This document shows, one piece after another, positions 8,279-16,959 of a stretch of DNA of 33,720 bases. Below the pieces are notes generated by a model. It saw only the letters and a list, made by a program, of their open reading frames with translations. It was not told where the DNA came from and did no database searches. This stretch comes from an uncultured Planctomycetaceae bacterium (GTDB taxonomy: Bacteria > Planctomycetota > Planctomycetia > Pirellulales > Pirellulaceae), in the NCBI GenBank assembly GCA_937862885.1, contig CALMEE010000140.1, positions 1-33,720 on the forward strand, given 5' to 3'. Numbering within the stretch: the stretch's first letter is position 1; every line of letters begins with the position of its first letter. A program made the position numbers and the translations under genes.

Positions 8279-8471
8279 GCCAGATATTTCGGTTCGCGTC
8301 TTTGCGCGAATCGACATGACATCCGTGCACGTAGTCTTATATCTGTACAGTTTCGTCTTAAGAATAGCCAGAGCCTCAGCCCGCTCGTAACTTATCGCCG
8401 CGACATGATCGCCACCGCATGCTCGCAACCGTATGTGATGTGACGCGAGAATGCCACTGTGACCAACCCAA

Positions 8472-10157
8472 TCACTTGACAGGCAATTTGATAACATTAT
8501 CTCGGTCATCTCGGCATTCAACATCAAGATGTTCCGGGTAAACGTTTTCGCGACCGATAATGCGAATCCGCATGGTTCCCTCAGTTTCTAGCTCCGCAAG
8601 TTCTTTTCGCTTTTGATTATTTAAATACGAGGCAACATCATCTTTAATGACAACTTGAACCGTTGTAATATTCGGTTGATGCGCGGCAACCAACAACATT
8701 CGCATAACATCCAAGGCCATCGATTCCTCAGTCTTCACGACCCCGCGTCCAGAGCAGCAGGGGCAATCGCGATAGGAACTTCGCTTGACACCGGGCCGCA
8801 CTCTTTGTCGAGTCATTTCAATTAAGCCGAACGGGCTCGTGCGTAGAATTTTCGTGCGGGCACGATCACGTTTCATCGCATCGCGGAGAGCATGTTCGAC
8901 ACCACGACGGTGTTTCTCGCGCCGCATATCAATGAAGTCATTTACAATCACACCACCCAGGTCGCGCAGCCGCAACTGACGAGAAATCTCTTTGGCGGCG
9001 GCGAGATTCAAACGATAGGCGGTCTCTTCAGCGGAATCATCAACGCGAAAATTTCCGCTGTTCACATCAATCGCAACTAACGCCTCAGTTTGATCAATGA
9101 CGATCGAGCCACCTTCGGGCAGTGGAACTTCACGCCGATTAATTTGCGCAATGGCGTCCTCCAAGCTGTATTTATGGAAAAGCGGATCCCTGCCTTCATA
9201 GTACTTCAATCGGTTGACTTGACGTGGCATGACAAGTTTCAGAAACTCGCGTGCACGTTCGTAGGCATCTTTACGGTCGATAACGATCGAGTCCATATCC
9301 GAGGTGACGATGTCGCGAATCGTGCGAATTATTAGATCACTTTCCTCGTAAATCGGCGTCGGAGATTGATCGCTCTTAAGTCGACGTACGATGGCTTTCC
9401 AAAGCCGGAGCAGGTACGCCATATCACGTGACAAGTCGCGCCGTGAGCGCCCTTGGCCAGCGGTCCGTACAATGAAGCCCAAACCTTTAGGTGGATTTAG
9501 GTCCAAGAGAATTTCTTTAAGCCGCCTCCGTTCGCCTTCATCATCGATTTTGCGAGAGACACCGACCCGAGCCAAAGCTGGCATTAGAACCAAATACCTA
9601 CCCGGAATGCTGATGTACGTAGAAAGGGTAGGGCCCTTATTGCCGATCCCCTCTTTGATCACTTGCACCAGCACATCATCGCCACGTTGAAAAATCTCTT
9701 GAATTGGTGGCTTTACCCGTGGTCGCGAACTTAGCATTTGGCGTTGAGATCGGCCACGTCGGCCCCTGCCAGAATTTTGTGGACGATCCGCATCCACGTC
9801 ATCGTCGTCGTCAATTTCAACCCAATCGCCATGCTTGCGACGCTGGTCGTTTCCCTTTCGATGAGGTCGACCGCGGTCGTCCCGGAATTCTGGAGCCTTG
9901 GGGTCATAGCCGCCCTGAGCATAATAAGATGGCTCGACATCGCTGATATGCAAGAATCCGTTTTTGCCCACGCCAAAGTTCACAAAAACGGCCTGGATAC
10001 TTGGCTCTAGATTGACGACTTTGCCTAAGTAGATGTTGCCAGCATAATTGTCTTGGCTGGCTCGCTCCATGTACAGTTCTTCCAGCCGATTATCTTCGAG
10101 GATCGCAATCCGGCATTCTTCCGGTTGCGATGTATTGATCAACATTTCTTTTTTCAT
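8472..10157 (-). CDS. rng: Ribonuclease E/G family endoribonuclease
   Basis: A 561-residue enzyme from the ATG at 10155-10157. An S1-type domain opens with YAGNIYLGKVVNLEPSIQAVFVNFG (written here as a family landmark at residues 38-62). The catalytic core contains VAIDVNSG (Asp364) and VNDFIDM (Asp407 and Asp410), corresponding to the two magnesium-binding aspartates of RNase E. CPCC (465-468) followed by SGRG is the Zn-link motif. There is no long C-terminal scaffold, so it is closer to RNase G in architecture. An unusual feature is a hydrophilic insert at about 78-150, with a run of acidic Asp then RGRRGR, splitting the S1 domain. The family cleaves single-stranded AU-rich RNA and matures rRNA. 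It is the last gene after hpf, ptsN and ptsH on this strand. The frame is open to 10490, but that part looks non-coding. Confidence 0.92.
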   Translation of the reverse strand: MKKEMLINTSQPEECRIAILEDNRLEELYMERASQDNYAGNIYLGKVVNLEPSIQAVFVNFGVGKNGFLHISDVEPSYYAQGGYDPKAPEFRDDRGRPHRKGNDQRRKHGDWVEIDDDDDVDADRPQNSGRGRRGRSQRQMLSSRPRVKPPIQEIFQRGDDVLVQVIKEGIGNKGPTLSTYISIPGRYLVLMPALARVGVSRKIDDEGERRRLKEILLDLNPPKGLGFIVRTAGQGRSRRDLSRDMAYLLRLWKAIVRRLKSDQSPTPIYEESDLIIRTIRDIVTSDMDSIVIDRKDAYERAREFLKLVMPRQVNRLKYYEGRDPLFHKYSLEDAIAQINRREVPLPEGGSIVIDQTEALVAIDVNSGNFRVDDSAEETAYRLNLAAAKEISRQLRLRDLGGVIVNDFIDMRREKHRRGVEHALRDAMKRDRARTKILRTSPFGLIEMTRQRVRPGVKRSSYRDCPCCSGRGVVKTEESMALDVMRMLLVAAHQPNITTVQVVIKDDVASYLNNQKRKELAELETEGTMRIRIIGRENVYPEHLDVECRDDRDNVIKLPVK

Positions 10158-10800
10158 ACTTATGTTTTTTCTTTTGATAGGCTCGCGCGGACCCGATAGT
10201 TGATGAATCGGCTTGCACATCGCGGCAGTAATTAATATCTGTTTCGCTCGTTCGGCAAAATAAGCCGGAGCACAATTTTGATTTCTTGCTAATTTTGAAT
10301 GACCAGATATTGAAATCGGCTGCATTCGTATGGACTTGTTGCATGTCGCCGCAAGTTCTGGCTTGATGATGGAGTTCGAGCGTCGCCGGGCGACAAGCTT
10401 GATTGCCTCGTGAACTCTTGGCTGGCCATTGACTTGCTGAAAAACGACTTTGGTTTTTCGATCCGCGTTGAATTTCAAAGCGACAAGCACCCGACACTTT
10501 TGACTCAGAAGTCTGGGATGAGGATAAACCTAATCTTTCATTTGACATCCCGCTATGAATTCGGCTTTGAGTGCCGCCAAAAAAGGTCAGAACAGTGGCG
10601 GGCGTTTTCAAACCATGTTGGCCGGTCCAAGCAGGGACCGTGTGCGCTCGTGGCGATGCAGTGATTTGCACTTCGGATTCAGCGTGTGGGAAAGACATGG
10701 TTAACGAACTTGGCACTCTAAGTTTTTGCTAATTGGTTCGCAATCAGGCCTGAATCGCTGTACTCTAGGTGGTTGAAAACAAACTCTCGGGGTTCCAACC
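10158..10800 (-). other. 643-nt gap between ptsH and the RNase E/G gene; possible long leader
   Basis: No recognisable protein or RNA gene is visible. Several frames stay open by chance, including one continuous with the RNase frame, but their translations are low in hydrophobic periodicity and lack ribosome-binding sites. A small perfect hairpin GTCGC-CGG-GCGAC lies at 10382-10394. If transcription of the nuclease starts near ptsH or reads through from it, this would be a very long 5' leader. E. coli rne is autoregulated through its leader, which makes the parallel worth testing. Confidence 0.45.
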
Positions 10801-11109
10801 TTATTCGACTTTTTGTGTGTTTGAGTCGCCTTGGTCAAACGTGAAACCATTGTTGACCAATTCAGCAAGCGCGTTCACTGCTTCTTCTGCATCTGGACCA
10901 GTGGCTTCCAACGAGATAGACTCGCCGTTCATTGCACAAAGCGTCAAGATTGACAACACACTTTTACCATCGATTCGCGAACCATTCTTTATGATCTCAA
11001 TCTGGCTTACGTATTTTTTCGCTAATTCAGCGAACAAATGGGCCGGGCGCATGTGCATGCCCTGTGGATTATTGATCACAACGGCTCGAACCAGCGTAGG
11101 ATTAGGCAT
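10801..11109 (-). CDS. ptsH: HPr-family phosphocarrier protein (HPr/NPr type)
   Basis: A 102-residue protein, slightly longer than the usual 85-90. The active-site loop NPQGMHMRPAHLF places the phosphorylatable His at residue 19 with Arg21 and Pro22 as in all HPr proteins, though the usual LHARPA reads MHMRPA. The second conserved segment, DGKSVLSILTLCA, has Ser50 at the place of Ser46, the target of HPr kinase in organisms that have one. Phosphate passes from enzyme I (not in this window) to His19 and on to an EIIA. The start lies 18 nt after the ptsN stop with no strong ribosome-binding site, suggesting translational coupling. No sugar permease genes are near, so a regulatory (nitrogen-type) phosphorelay is more likely than sugar uptake. 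Confidence 0.92.
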   Translation of the reverse strand: MPNPTLVRAVVINNPQGMHMRPAHLFAELAKKYVSQIEIIKNGSRIDGKSVLSILTLCAMNGESISLEATGPDAEEAVNALAELVNNGFTFDQGDSNTQKVE

Positions 11110-11127
11110 TGCGTTGATTGAAGGACG

Positions 11128-11604
11128 TTAGGAAACAAATTGGTTGTTGTCAGCCTCTTCCAGTAGCTGATTGATATCGTCTGCTGTCTTGGATTGTTTT
11201 AGGAATCTACAGAAGGTGTCATCGCGGAGGCGGCGAGAGATATTTTCCAGAGCCCGCAAATGATCAGCCGGACGGTCAGGCGGGGAAATCAACAAGAAGA
11301 ACAATTGAACTACATCTCCATCAAGGCTTTGGAAGTCAACTCCTTTGGTGCTGACGCCCACAGCACCAATAAGCCGATCAACGCTGGCGTGTTTTGTATG
11401 AGGTACTGCGATACCTCTTCCGATTCCCGTGCTGCCCAATTCTTCTCTCTTCATGATGGACTGGACGATGCTCTCCTTTTCTTCGCTCTTGATTTGACCG
11501 GTTGCAATCAAACCGTCGACAAGCTCACGAATAACCCCGTCTTTGTCCGTTGCTTGTAGCTCGGCTTGGATCGCCTCGATCTTGATAAAGTCACAGAATT
11601 TCAT
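11128..11604 (-). CDS. ptsN: PTS EIIA domain protein, nitrogen-regulatory (PtsN) type
   Basis: A 158-residue single EIIA domain of the fructose/mannitol/Ntr class. The active-site segment GIGRGIAVPHTKH places the phosphorylated His at residue 69. LFFLLISP and the DHLRALENISRRL helix are also typical of the family. The ATG at 11602-11604 has AAAGG about eight bases upstream. The protein accepts phosphate from HPr/NPr and, in proteobacteria, signals nitrogen and potassium status through protein contacts. It sits between hpf and ptsH (spacings 103 and 18 nt), recalling the rpoN-hpf-ptsN-rapZ-npr locus of proteobacteria, but rpoN and rapZ are missing here. A role as a classic sugar EIIA cannot be excluded, although no EIIB/EIIC is present. 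Confidence 0.9.
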   Translation of the reverse strand: MKFCDFIKIEAIQAELQATDKDGVIRELVDGLIATGQIKSEEKESIVQSIMKREELGSTGIGRGIAVPHTKHASVDRLIGAVGVSTKGVDFQSLDGDVVQLFFLLISPPDRPADHLRALENISRRLRDDTFCRFLKQSKTADDINQLLEEADNNQFVS

Positions 11605-11707
11605 TCAATCTACCTTTCAACCTTTCTAATTAGTGGAGTTCTCTCGAAACCGCGTGAACGGATCACCGGAGGAAAATGCAAAGAGCCCAACCGGGCACAG
11701 TTGCTTG

Positions 11708-12031
11708 CTAAGCCGGCGAGTCTTTATGTGTGCGATTCCGATGTCCTGTTAATTTCTCTTTATGTTTTTTTAATTGACTTTCGATCTTTTGCATCACACC
11801 ATCAAATGCAGCAATGACATTCGTGCCCTGATCGTTGGCAAAGAAGTCTTGAGTTTCTTCTGCCGTGACAACCATTTCCACACTAGGATTGGTGGTGTCC
11901 TTTAGGTTTACGATAACGTCGACTCCGGTGATTCGATCAAAGAATCGAGAGAGTTTGCTAACCTTTTGCCCAATAGACTGCTGAACTGGTTCAGGCAACT
12001 GACCGTTCTTCGACGAAATAGTAATCTTCAT
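11708..12031 (-). CDS. hpf: Ribosome hibernation promoting factor, short form (HPF/YfiA family)
   Basis: A 107-residue protein starting MKITISSKNGQLPEPVQ. The ATG at 12029-12031 has GGAG six bases upstream (12038-12041), which favours it over the in-frame ATG at 12043. The beta-alpha-beta-beta-beta-alpha pattern of the family is visible: KVSKLSRFFDRI helix, VDVIVNLKD strand, PSVEMVVTAE strand, then a helix AFDGVMQKIESQLKKHKEKL. It ends soon after that helix, so it lacks the C-terminal dimerisation domain of long HPF. The family binds the 30S decoding region and inactivates ribosomes in stationary phase or stress. It is the first gene of the hpf-ptsN-ptsH group, with a candidate promoter 112 nt upstream. 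Confidence 0.9.
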   Translation of the reverse strand: MKITISSKNGQLPEPVQQSIGQKVSKLSRFFDRITGVDVIVNLKDTTNPSVEMVVTAEETQDFFANDQGTNVIAAFDGVMQKIESQLKKHKEKLTGHRNRTHKDSPA

Positions 12032-12142
12032 GAGTCTCTCCATGAATACTCAACAGATCCAACCAACTAAATCATTTCCCCACCAAGTCAACGATACCAA
12101 GACTCAAGCGAGGAACGCTGCCCGATCTTTTTTCCACACATA

Positions 12143-12170
12143 ATTCTAGCGTATGTCAGGTGGTAAACAA
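12143..12170 (-). promoter_or_regulatory. Candidate promoter of the hpf-ptsN-ptsH group
   Basis: Read on the minus strand, TTGTTT and TAGAAT are separated by 16 bp. The -10 hexamer matches the sigma70 consensus in five of six positions and the -35 only in three. I searched this spacer for a sigma54 GG-N10-GC element, as found before some ptsN loci, and did not see a convincing one. Confidence 0.3.
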
Positions 12171-12735
12171 ATCCCATCCTGGACATTATGTTGATGGCTG
12201 AATCGCTCTATTTGAACGCAGATCCACTGAGATGCTCTAGATTTTATGAGGTGGAAATCAAGGCCGCTAAACCCCCGGAACTTAAAATCGTTGACCGTCA
12301 TGGTTTATTTGGCTAATCCGCGAGAAGCTCGTCGCAGGTCGGCTGCGCACTCGCACCAGAGAACACTTCTTGGAACCTTTGGAGTCGTCTGAGCCATGGA
12401 ACCCCTCACGCGAATCGTGAGGGCATCCGCCTATTTTGGTCTGCGTCGAATTGACCACGGAACGAGGTATCAGAATATTTGACAACGAACTCGAATATTC
12501 GATACCGGGCCAAGTCGTGCAGCGGATGGTTTCTTTCCACGCTATGGCGTCTCTCCGAAATTCTGATGAAAGTCACGCAAAGGCCCGACTTCACTTAGAC
12601 AAGCAAACTTTTACCTGTCTTAAACTTCAGGCAATCAGGATGGCACTTGAGCTAGCGATTTCGAAATTGATTGAAAGATCCAGCCACTGCATCCGACCCA
12701 ATCGACTCGTCTTCAGATGCGGTCTAGCAAAACCA
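12171..12735. other. Gene-free region with a hairpin, upstream of hpf
   Basis: No protein gene is supported. Two open frames (minus 12282-12485 and plus 12436-12765) lack ribosome-binding sites, and the second runs through the terminator at 12736-12760. The region contains a perfect 8-bp hairpin CCCTCACG-CGAAT-CGTGAGGG at 12403-12423 without a T-run. An unannotated small RNA is possible but not shown. Confidence 0.4.
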
Positions 12736-12760
12736 AAAGCCGGGCTTGTAGCCCGGCTTT
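12736..12760 (-). terminator. Rho-independent terminator after the DUF1598-like gene
   Basis: AAAGCCGGGCT (12736-12746) and AGCCCGGCTTT (12750-12760) form a perfect 11-bp GC-rich stem with a 3-nt loop. On the minus strand the stem leads into TTTTGGTTTT. It lies 76 nt past the stop of the minus-strand gene at 12837. The stem is flanked by A's and T's and may work in both directions. Confidence 0.85.
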
Positions 12761-12836
12761 CGTAGCGGTTTTGGCATCAAAGTCAAGTTGTTTACACAGT
12801 GCGCACTAGGCACGTCCGCATGTGTTTAGGACAGCT

Positions 12837-14216
12837 TTATTTGCCGTTCCAAAATACTGCAACAGAACCTGGTGAGCTGGCGGCCAGAGTTCGAGTAGCA
12901 GCGATCGTGGAATCAACCACGACGTTTGATATTACGCCCCACGAGTCAACAACGACCCCACCCGAACAGGTAATCAGCCACTGAGTACCGATACGAGTGA
13001 AGCTGCAGTGGGCTGGAACTGTTTGGGGAGTATGCCATTTTGGTAGGCTTACGTTTTCCACCCCAAGTAAATGTGGAGCTTCTAAACCGGCCTTGGCAAA
13101 CAAATCCTCTTTCATCAATAAAGCTGAAATGACCGACATATCCATGATGTTTCGCAGTTCGGCGAACACAACATCTTTGGACGCCAATTCAGCGAACTTA
13201 TCGGTCATATTCTTAGCCCATGCATTTGCAATCGCACTGGCTTTGGCCGTTTTACCGGTTGCACTTACACGTGATTCCTCTTCAGTGAGTGCTTTGGCGC
13301 CAGAGCCATTGATTTGCCACGCCAATCCGTCATCCGACTTTTTGAGCGATTCATAGGCACACTCTAACCAAAAGCGTGGAGAGCTATTTCCATTCAACGT
13401 TTGACGGCGTTTTTCTGCCATTTGCAACACGCTGGGCATGTCGTTAATCGCTGCCGTCTCGAAACCCATGGCCAAGCGTTTCATTTTATAGTCAGCGGCC
13501 ACCAACACATTCGCATAGCGGCTATCCGTGGGCACGCCCGTCAACGTAATGACGTTGTTTCCGAACTCTTCCTCAGCGCGACGAGCGTGCTCTGGACCAA
13601 ACGATCGCAGGAATGAAGTGAATCGTCGAAAACGTTCGACCCCCTCTTTGGTTGGGTCGATTGAGACACTAATACCATAATCCCGCCGAGCATTGTCAGC
13701 GGTGGCTAGAGCCACTAGGAAGTCTTCGAGACGAACAACGGGCATCCCGGTAGTAACGCCCACAATATTGCCGTCGCCATCAACGGTCCACCCTTCGCCT
13801 GGCCCCGCCAAGACAATGTCTTGTGTTTCAGGATAGACGAAAACGTATTCCAGCCGCTGAATCCCGGCCATGTACTTGATTTCATCTGGCAACTCTTGGT
13901 TGGAGCTGATGGCCGTATGCAACGCTTGCTCAATTCCTTTCAGCGAAATCATGCGCATCTTCGAATTTTCGAGGAGCGCCCCGTCCACTTTTCCCGCATG
14001 TGCCAACAACTGCTCGCGCATTTGATTCTTGAGTTCTCGCGGAACCTGATTCAGAATCCCCGAGGCATCGACTGAAATACCGCCAACGTTTTGGAAGAAG
14101 CCCCCTCCGAATTGACAATAAACATGAGTTGGGTTGGCGAGTAAAGCGACGACGATTACGCCGCAGCAAACCGCCCAACGCAACCAATCTAACTTCGTGT
14201 CGAAACGTTTCGACAT
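12837..14216 (-). CDS. Secreted DUF1598-like planctomycete protein
   Basis: A 459-residue protein. The ATG at 14214-14216 has AGGAG seven bases upstream (plus 14224-14228). Residues 13-35 form a signal peptide ending at CQF or nearby. The central part (about 90-230) contains MAGIQRLEYVFVYPETQDI, then VLAGPGEGWTVDGDGNIVG and a VVRLEDFLVAL helix; this is the pattern I associate with the planctomycete-restricted DUF1598 family, recalled rather than searched. The C-terminal half, including the HCSFTRIGTQWLITCSGGVV segment, is less familiar. Function is unknown; the signal peptide implies action outside the cytoplasm. It has its own terminator and diverges from the FHA-sigma54 activator gene, whose product might regulate it, but I see no sigma54 promoter that would prove this. 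Confidence 0.83.
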   Translation of the reverse strand: MSKRFDTKLDWLRWAVCCGVIVVALLANPTHVYCQFGGGFFQNVGGISVDASGILNQVPRELKNQMREQLLAHAGKVDGALLENSKMRMISLKGIEQALHTAISSNQELPDEIKYMAGIQRLEYVFVYPETQDIVLAGPGEGWTVDGDGNIVGVTTGMPVVRLEDFLVALATADNARRDYGISVSIDPTKEGVERFRRFTSFLRSFGPEHARRAEEEFGNNVITLTGVPTDSRYANVLVAADYKMKRLAMGFETAAINDMPSVLQMAEKRRQTLNGNSSPRFWLECAYESLKKSDDGLAWQINGSGAKALTEEESRVSATGKTAKASAIANAWAKNMTDKFAELASKDVVFAELRNIMDMSVISALLMKEDLFAKAGLEAPHLLGVENVSLPKWHTPQTVPAHCSFTRIGTQWLITCSGGVVVDSWGVISNVVVDSTIAATRTLAASSPGSVAVFWNGK

Positions 14217-14228
14217 ATTAATACTCCT

Positions 14229-14765
14229 AAAACTAATGCCCCTGGTGTTGACTATACTAAATTGATCTCTTCAAAAATGCCAGCCAAAAAAGTTCGGCAT
14301 GATGTTTGTCACGTCAACTCTTGGAAGACTGGATTTCGATGGCTCAAAATGCTAACCCCTGCCGACTCGAAATTGATCTGATATAATAGATCTAGATCGA
14401 CGAAACGCGCCGTAAATTTGTTTCGAGGACGGAAAACGTCAAAATCTTGCCAACTCCTAACGCGTTACGCCTTACACGGCAAACTCGACTTGGAGTACAT
14501 GAGCTATAAAATGTCCACGTTTATAACAGGATAACTAGGATTTTGCCGATTTCAACAAATTCCTAGCAAATCCTTTCCTCTCATTATAGTGTGTTACAAA
14601 GGTAGTTAGCGCCGAATAGTTGAACCGAAGAGCATTTTTTTAGAATTGCGAGTTTGAATTTTTCGTCTTAATTGGGAACTTTGATCATTTTCCAGGCCCA
14701 CAGACTGCTGTTTGTGCTGCTTTTGCTGCGTTTTTTGTAGTTTAATTGTCTCTAGTTTTGTTTTA
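14229..14765. other. Divergent intergenic region before the FHA-sigma54 activator gene
   Basis: This stretch of over 530 nt has no supported gene. It must hold promoters for both flanking genes. A perfect TATAAT at 14382-14387 lacks a good -35 and is followed by the near-palindrome AGATCTAGATC. A weak pair for the plus-strand gene is listed at 14620-14646. Confidence 0.45.
14620..14646 (+). promoter_or_regulatory. Weak candidate promoter of the FHA-sigma54 activator gene
   Basis: TTGAAC (14620-14625) and TAGAAT (14641-14646) match the sigma70 hexamers in four and five positions, but the 15-bp spacer is short. It would place the start about 115 nt before the ATG at 14766. Confidence 0.25.
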
Positions 14766-16826
14766 ATGGTTACCGTGGCCAAGGACCTCAAGCCCGCTGG
14801 ACTTGCCTATCTCGTTATACGTGAAGGAACGAAATGGTCAGACGTCTTTCGTCTGATTCCCGGAAGAACCGTTACAATCGGGCGTTCGCCAACGTGCCAA
14901 ATCGTCATTCGTGAGGATCAGGCCAGCCGACAGCATGCCGAGATATTTGTAAATAATGGGCGATGGATGTTGCGCGATCTATCCAGCCGTAACGGTACCG
15001 CCATTGGCGAAAAACGAGTTTACGGTGATAACCCGCTGAAGCCGGGAGACGTCATCTGGATCGCGCGGACACAATTGGCTTTTGTAACGGATCTATCCGA
15101 TGCATACGGTAGTAGTGCCGGTAACTTGCAACAAGCCGATGCCAAGACGATCGCCGGACTCGAATTAGATGAAGCGCCAACCGAGTGTCCCTACTCAGGT
15201 GAGCCGACGACAATCACTCACCGCCGCGAGCGACCCAAGTTTCACGCACCTGTTACTTTGGACGAAGATGCGGAATTAATGGCGATCCCAAAGCTGGGAA
15301 AAGCCGCCGCCAAGCTTTGTCGTTTGGCATTCGAATTGGCCAACGAAAAGGACTTGAACGGAATCTCTAAATTGGCGTTAGGTGGCCTGATGGAGGGGAC
15401 TCAAGCGGATGCCGGTGCGATTTTGGCGATCCCCAGAAAAATGCCAAAACTATTTGATCCCGAAAAACTGGAAGTGCTGGCATGGCAGGCGGCACCCAAG
15501 AACGCCTACATGCGCGTTTCCAAATTCCTAGCTGAGACTGTTGTTACCGAAGGTGAAGCTGTGCTCGCGCGCGATATCGCCGACGACAGTGCGTTAGGTA
15601 TTCGCGACAGCAAGGGGGAGATTCAAGCTACCAGCGTCATTTGCGCTCCGATCTTAGTCGGCGGGCGCATTGTGGGGCTGGTCCATCTCTATTCGACAAA
15701 TCCATCGAAAGTGTTGGATGCCGACGATCTGGATTTCACACTGGCTGTGGCTGAGAACGTTGGCTTGGCAATGCGTAATCGCAATCGAGAACAGCGACTT
15801 GTCGAGGACTTGTCCAAAGTGCGCAATGAAATTCATCAATTGCGGCACCAACTAGGCGTGGAGAGTGAGTTAGTGGGTGGCAGCGCCTCCATGCTGGAAA
15901 TTCACCAACAAATCGCGCGGGCCGCACCCTCGAACGCAACCGTGCTGGTTTGCGGTGAGAGTGGCGTCGGCAAGGAACTCGTCGCGCGGGCCGTACATTT
16001 TTCCAGTGAGCGCAAAAAAGGGCCTTTCGTATGTCTGAACTGCGCGGCGCTCTCCGAGTCACTTTTGGAGAGTGAGTTGTTCGGTCATGAACGTGGTGCG
16101 TTTACGGGGGCGACTGAGCGAAAAATCGGCAAGTTTGAAGCCGCTGATAAGGGAACGTTGATGCTCGATGAGATCGGCGAGATGAGCCCCTCGATTCAGG
16201 CCAAGTTTTTGCGGGTCCTGGAAGGCCACCCCTTTGAACGTGTTGGAGGCAGCAAAGCCATTAAAGTTGACGTGCGTGTGATCGCTGCAACCAACCGCAA
16301 TCTGGAGCAACATGTGCGCGATGGCGGATTCCGCAAAGATCTGTTCTTCCGGCTCAACGTCGTTAAAATCGACGTTCCTCCACTGCGTCGGCGGCACGAA
16401 GACATATTGCCACTTGCCGAGCATTTTCTGCAAAAATTCTCCGTCGAGACCGGCAAGAAGATCCGTGGATTTTCTGAACGTGCGGTTCGCTTGCTGGAAA
16501 CGTATCGCTGGCCCGGCAACGTGCGCGAACTCAAGAACGTGATTGAACGGGCAGTTGTGCTGTTGCAAGGTGATACCATCGATGTCGACGATTTGACACT
16601 GTCCAGCCTCATGACCGCCAGCGAGTCACGTATGGAGTTCTTGGCCATGAACGAACCGTTCGAGCCAATTCCATTGGACGAAATGGAACGTAAACACATT
16701 TTGTCGACCTTGATCGCCTTGGCGTGGAACAAGAGCAAAACCGCAGCCGTGCTGGGAATCGAACGCTCAACACTTGACCGCAAGATAAAAAGGTACGATC
16801 TGGAGCGCCTAAAACCAGCAGACTAG
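14766..16826 (+). CDS. FHA-GAF-AAA+ sigma54-dependent transcriptional activator with Fis-type HTH
   Basis: A 686-residue regulator from the ATG at 14766, chosen because it leads straight into the FHA domain; no clear ribosome-binding site supports it or the GTG at 14775. The FHA domain (about 15-110) has GRS at 39-41, SRQH at 54-57 and SSRNGT at 73-78, the phosphothreonine-binding residues. A GAF domain follows (about 180-345). The AAA+ domain has Walker A GESGVGKE at 397-404, the sigma54-contact loop GAFTGA at 444-449, and Walker B LMLDEIGE. The C-terminus carries a Fis-type helix-turn-helix ([20 protein letters not shown]). It should remodel sigma54-RNA polymerase at -24/-12 promoters, controlled by a phosphopeptide bound to the FHA domain rather than by a receiver phosphoaspartate. 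A Ser/Thr kinase partner is therefore expected but is not encoded here. Confidence 0.93.
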   Translation: MVTVAKDLKPAGLAYLVIREGTKWSDVFRLIPGRTVTIGRSPTCQIVIREDQASRQHAEIFVNNGRWMLRDLSSRNGTAIGEKRVYGDNPLKPGDVIWIARTQLAFVTDLSDAYGSSAGNLQQADAKTIAGLELDEAPTECPYSGEPTTITHRRERPKFHAPVTLDEDAELMAIPKLGKAAAKLCRLAFELANEKDLNGISKLALGGLMEGTQADAGAILAIPRKMPKLFDPEKLEVLAWQAAPKNAYMRVSKFLAETVVTEGEAVLARDIADDSALGIRDSKGEIQATSVICAPILVGGRIVGLVHLYSTNPSKVLDADDLDFTLAVAENVGLAMRNRNREQRLVEDLSKVRNEIHQLRHQLGVESELVGGSASMLEIHQQIARAAPSNATVLVCGESGVGKELVARAVHFSSERKKGPFVCLNCAALSESLLESELFGHERGAFTGATERKIGKFEAADKGTLMLDEIGEMSPSIQAKFLRVLEGHPFERVGGSKAIKVDVRVIAATNRNLEQHVRDGGFRKDLFFRLNVVKIDVPPLRRRHEDILPLAEHFLQKFSVETGKKIRGFSERAVRLLETYRWPGNVRELKNVIERAVVLLQGDTIDVDDLTLSSLMTASESRMEFLAMNEPFEPIPLDEMERKHILSTLIALAWNKSKTAAVLGIERSTLDRKIKRYDLERLKPAD

Positions 16827-16850
16827 TCATTGGCCATTGACATCGATGGG

Positions 16851-16952
16851 TGGCGTTGTTTTTTCTCTGTTTATGCAGCTTAAATTAGTATGGTACGTTT
16901 AGACGTAGTGGCGCCAGATAACTTGTGGCGTTATTTTATCTCTGTTTGAGCA
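16851..16952 (+). repeat. Imperfect 27-bp direct repeat upstream of kdsD
   Basis: Positions 16851-16877 (beginning TGGCGTTGTTTTTTCTCTG) and 16926-16952 (beginning TGGCGTTATTTTATCTCTG) match at 23 of 27 positions, 75 bp apart. The second copy ends seven bases before the kdsD ATG. This could be a local duplication of a promoter or leader, or a pair of regulator sites. Confidence 0.55.
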
Positions 16953-16959
16953 ATCTATT

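Noticed and set aside
10158..10490. N-terminal extension of the RNase E/G frame
   Set aside because: The frame is open, but the translation is unlike any RNase E/G N-terminus; family similarity starts just after the ATG at 10157.
10801..11604. Sugar-uptake phosphotransferase operon
   Set aside because: Only HPr and a single EIIA are present; there is no EIIB, EIIC or enzyme I, and the EIIA sits beside hpf as in nitrogen-type systems.
12610..12680. TGGCAC near 12640 as the -24 part of a sigma54 promoter
   Set aside because: The expected GC of the -12 element (TTGCA-like) is not at the right distance.
12436..12765. Plus-strand 109-codon frame
   Set aside because: It runs through a perfect terminator hairpin, lacks a ribosome-binding site and shows no protein-like pattern.
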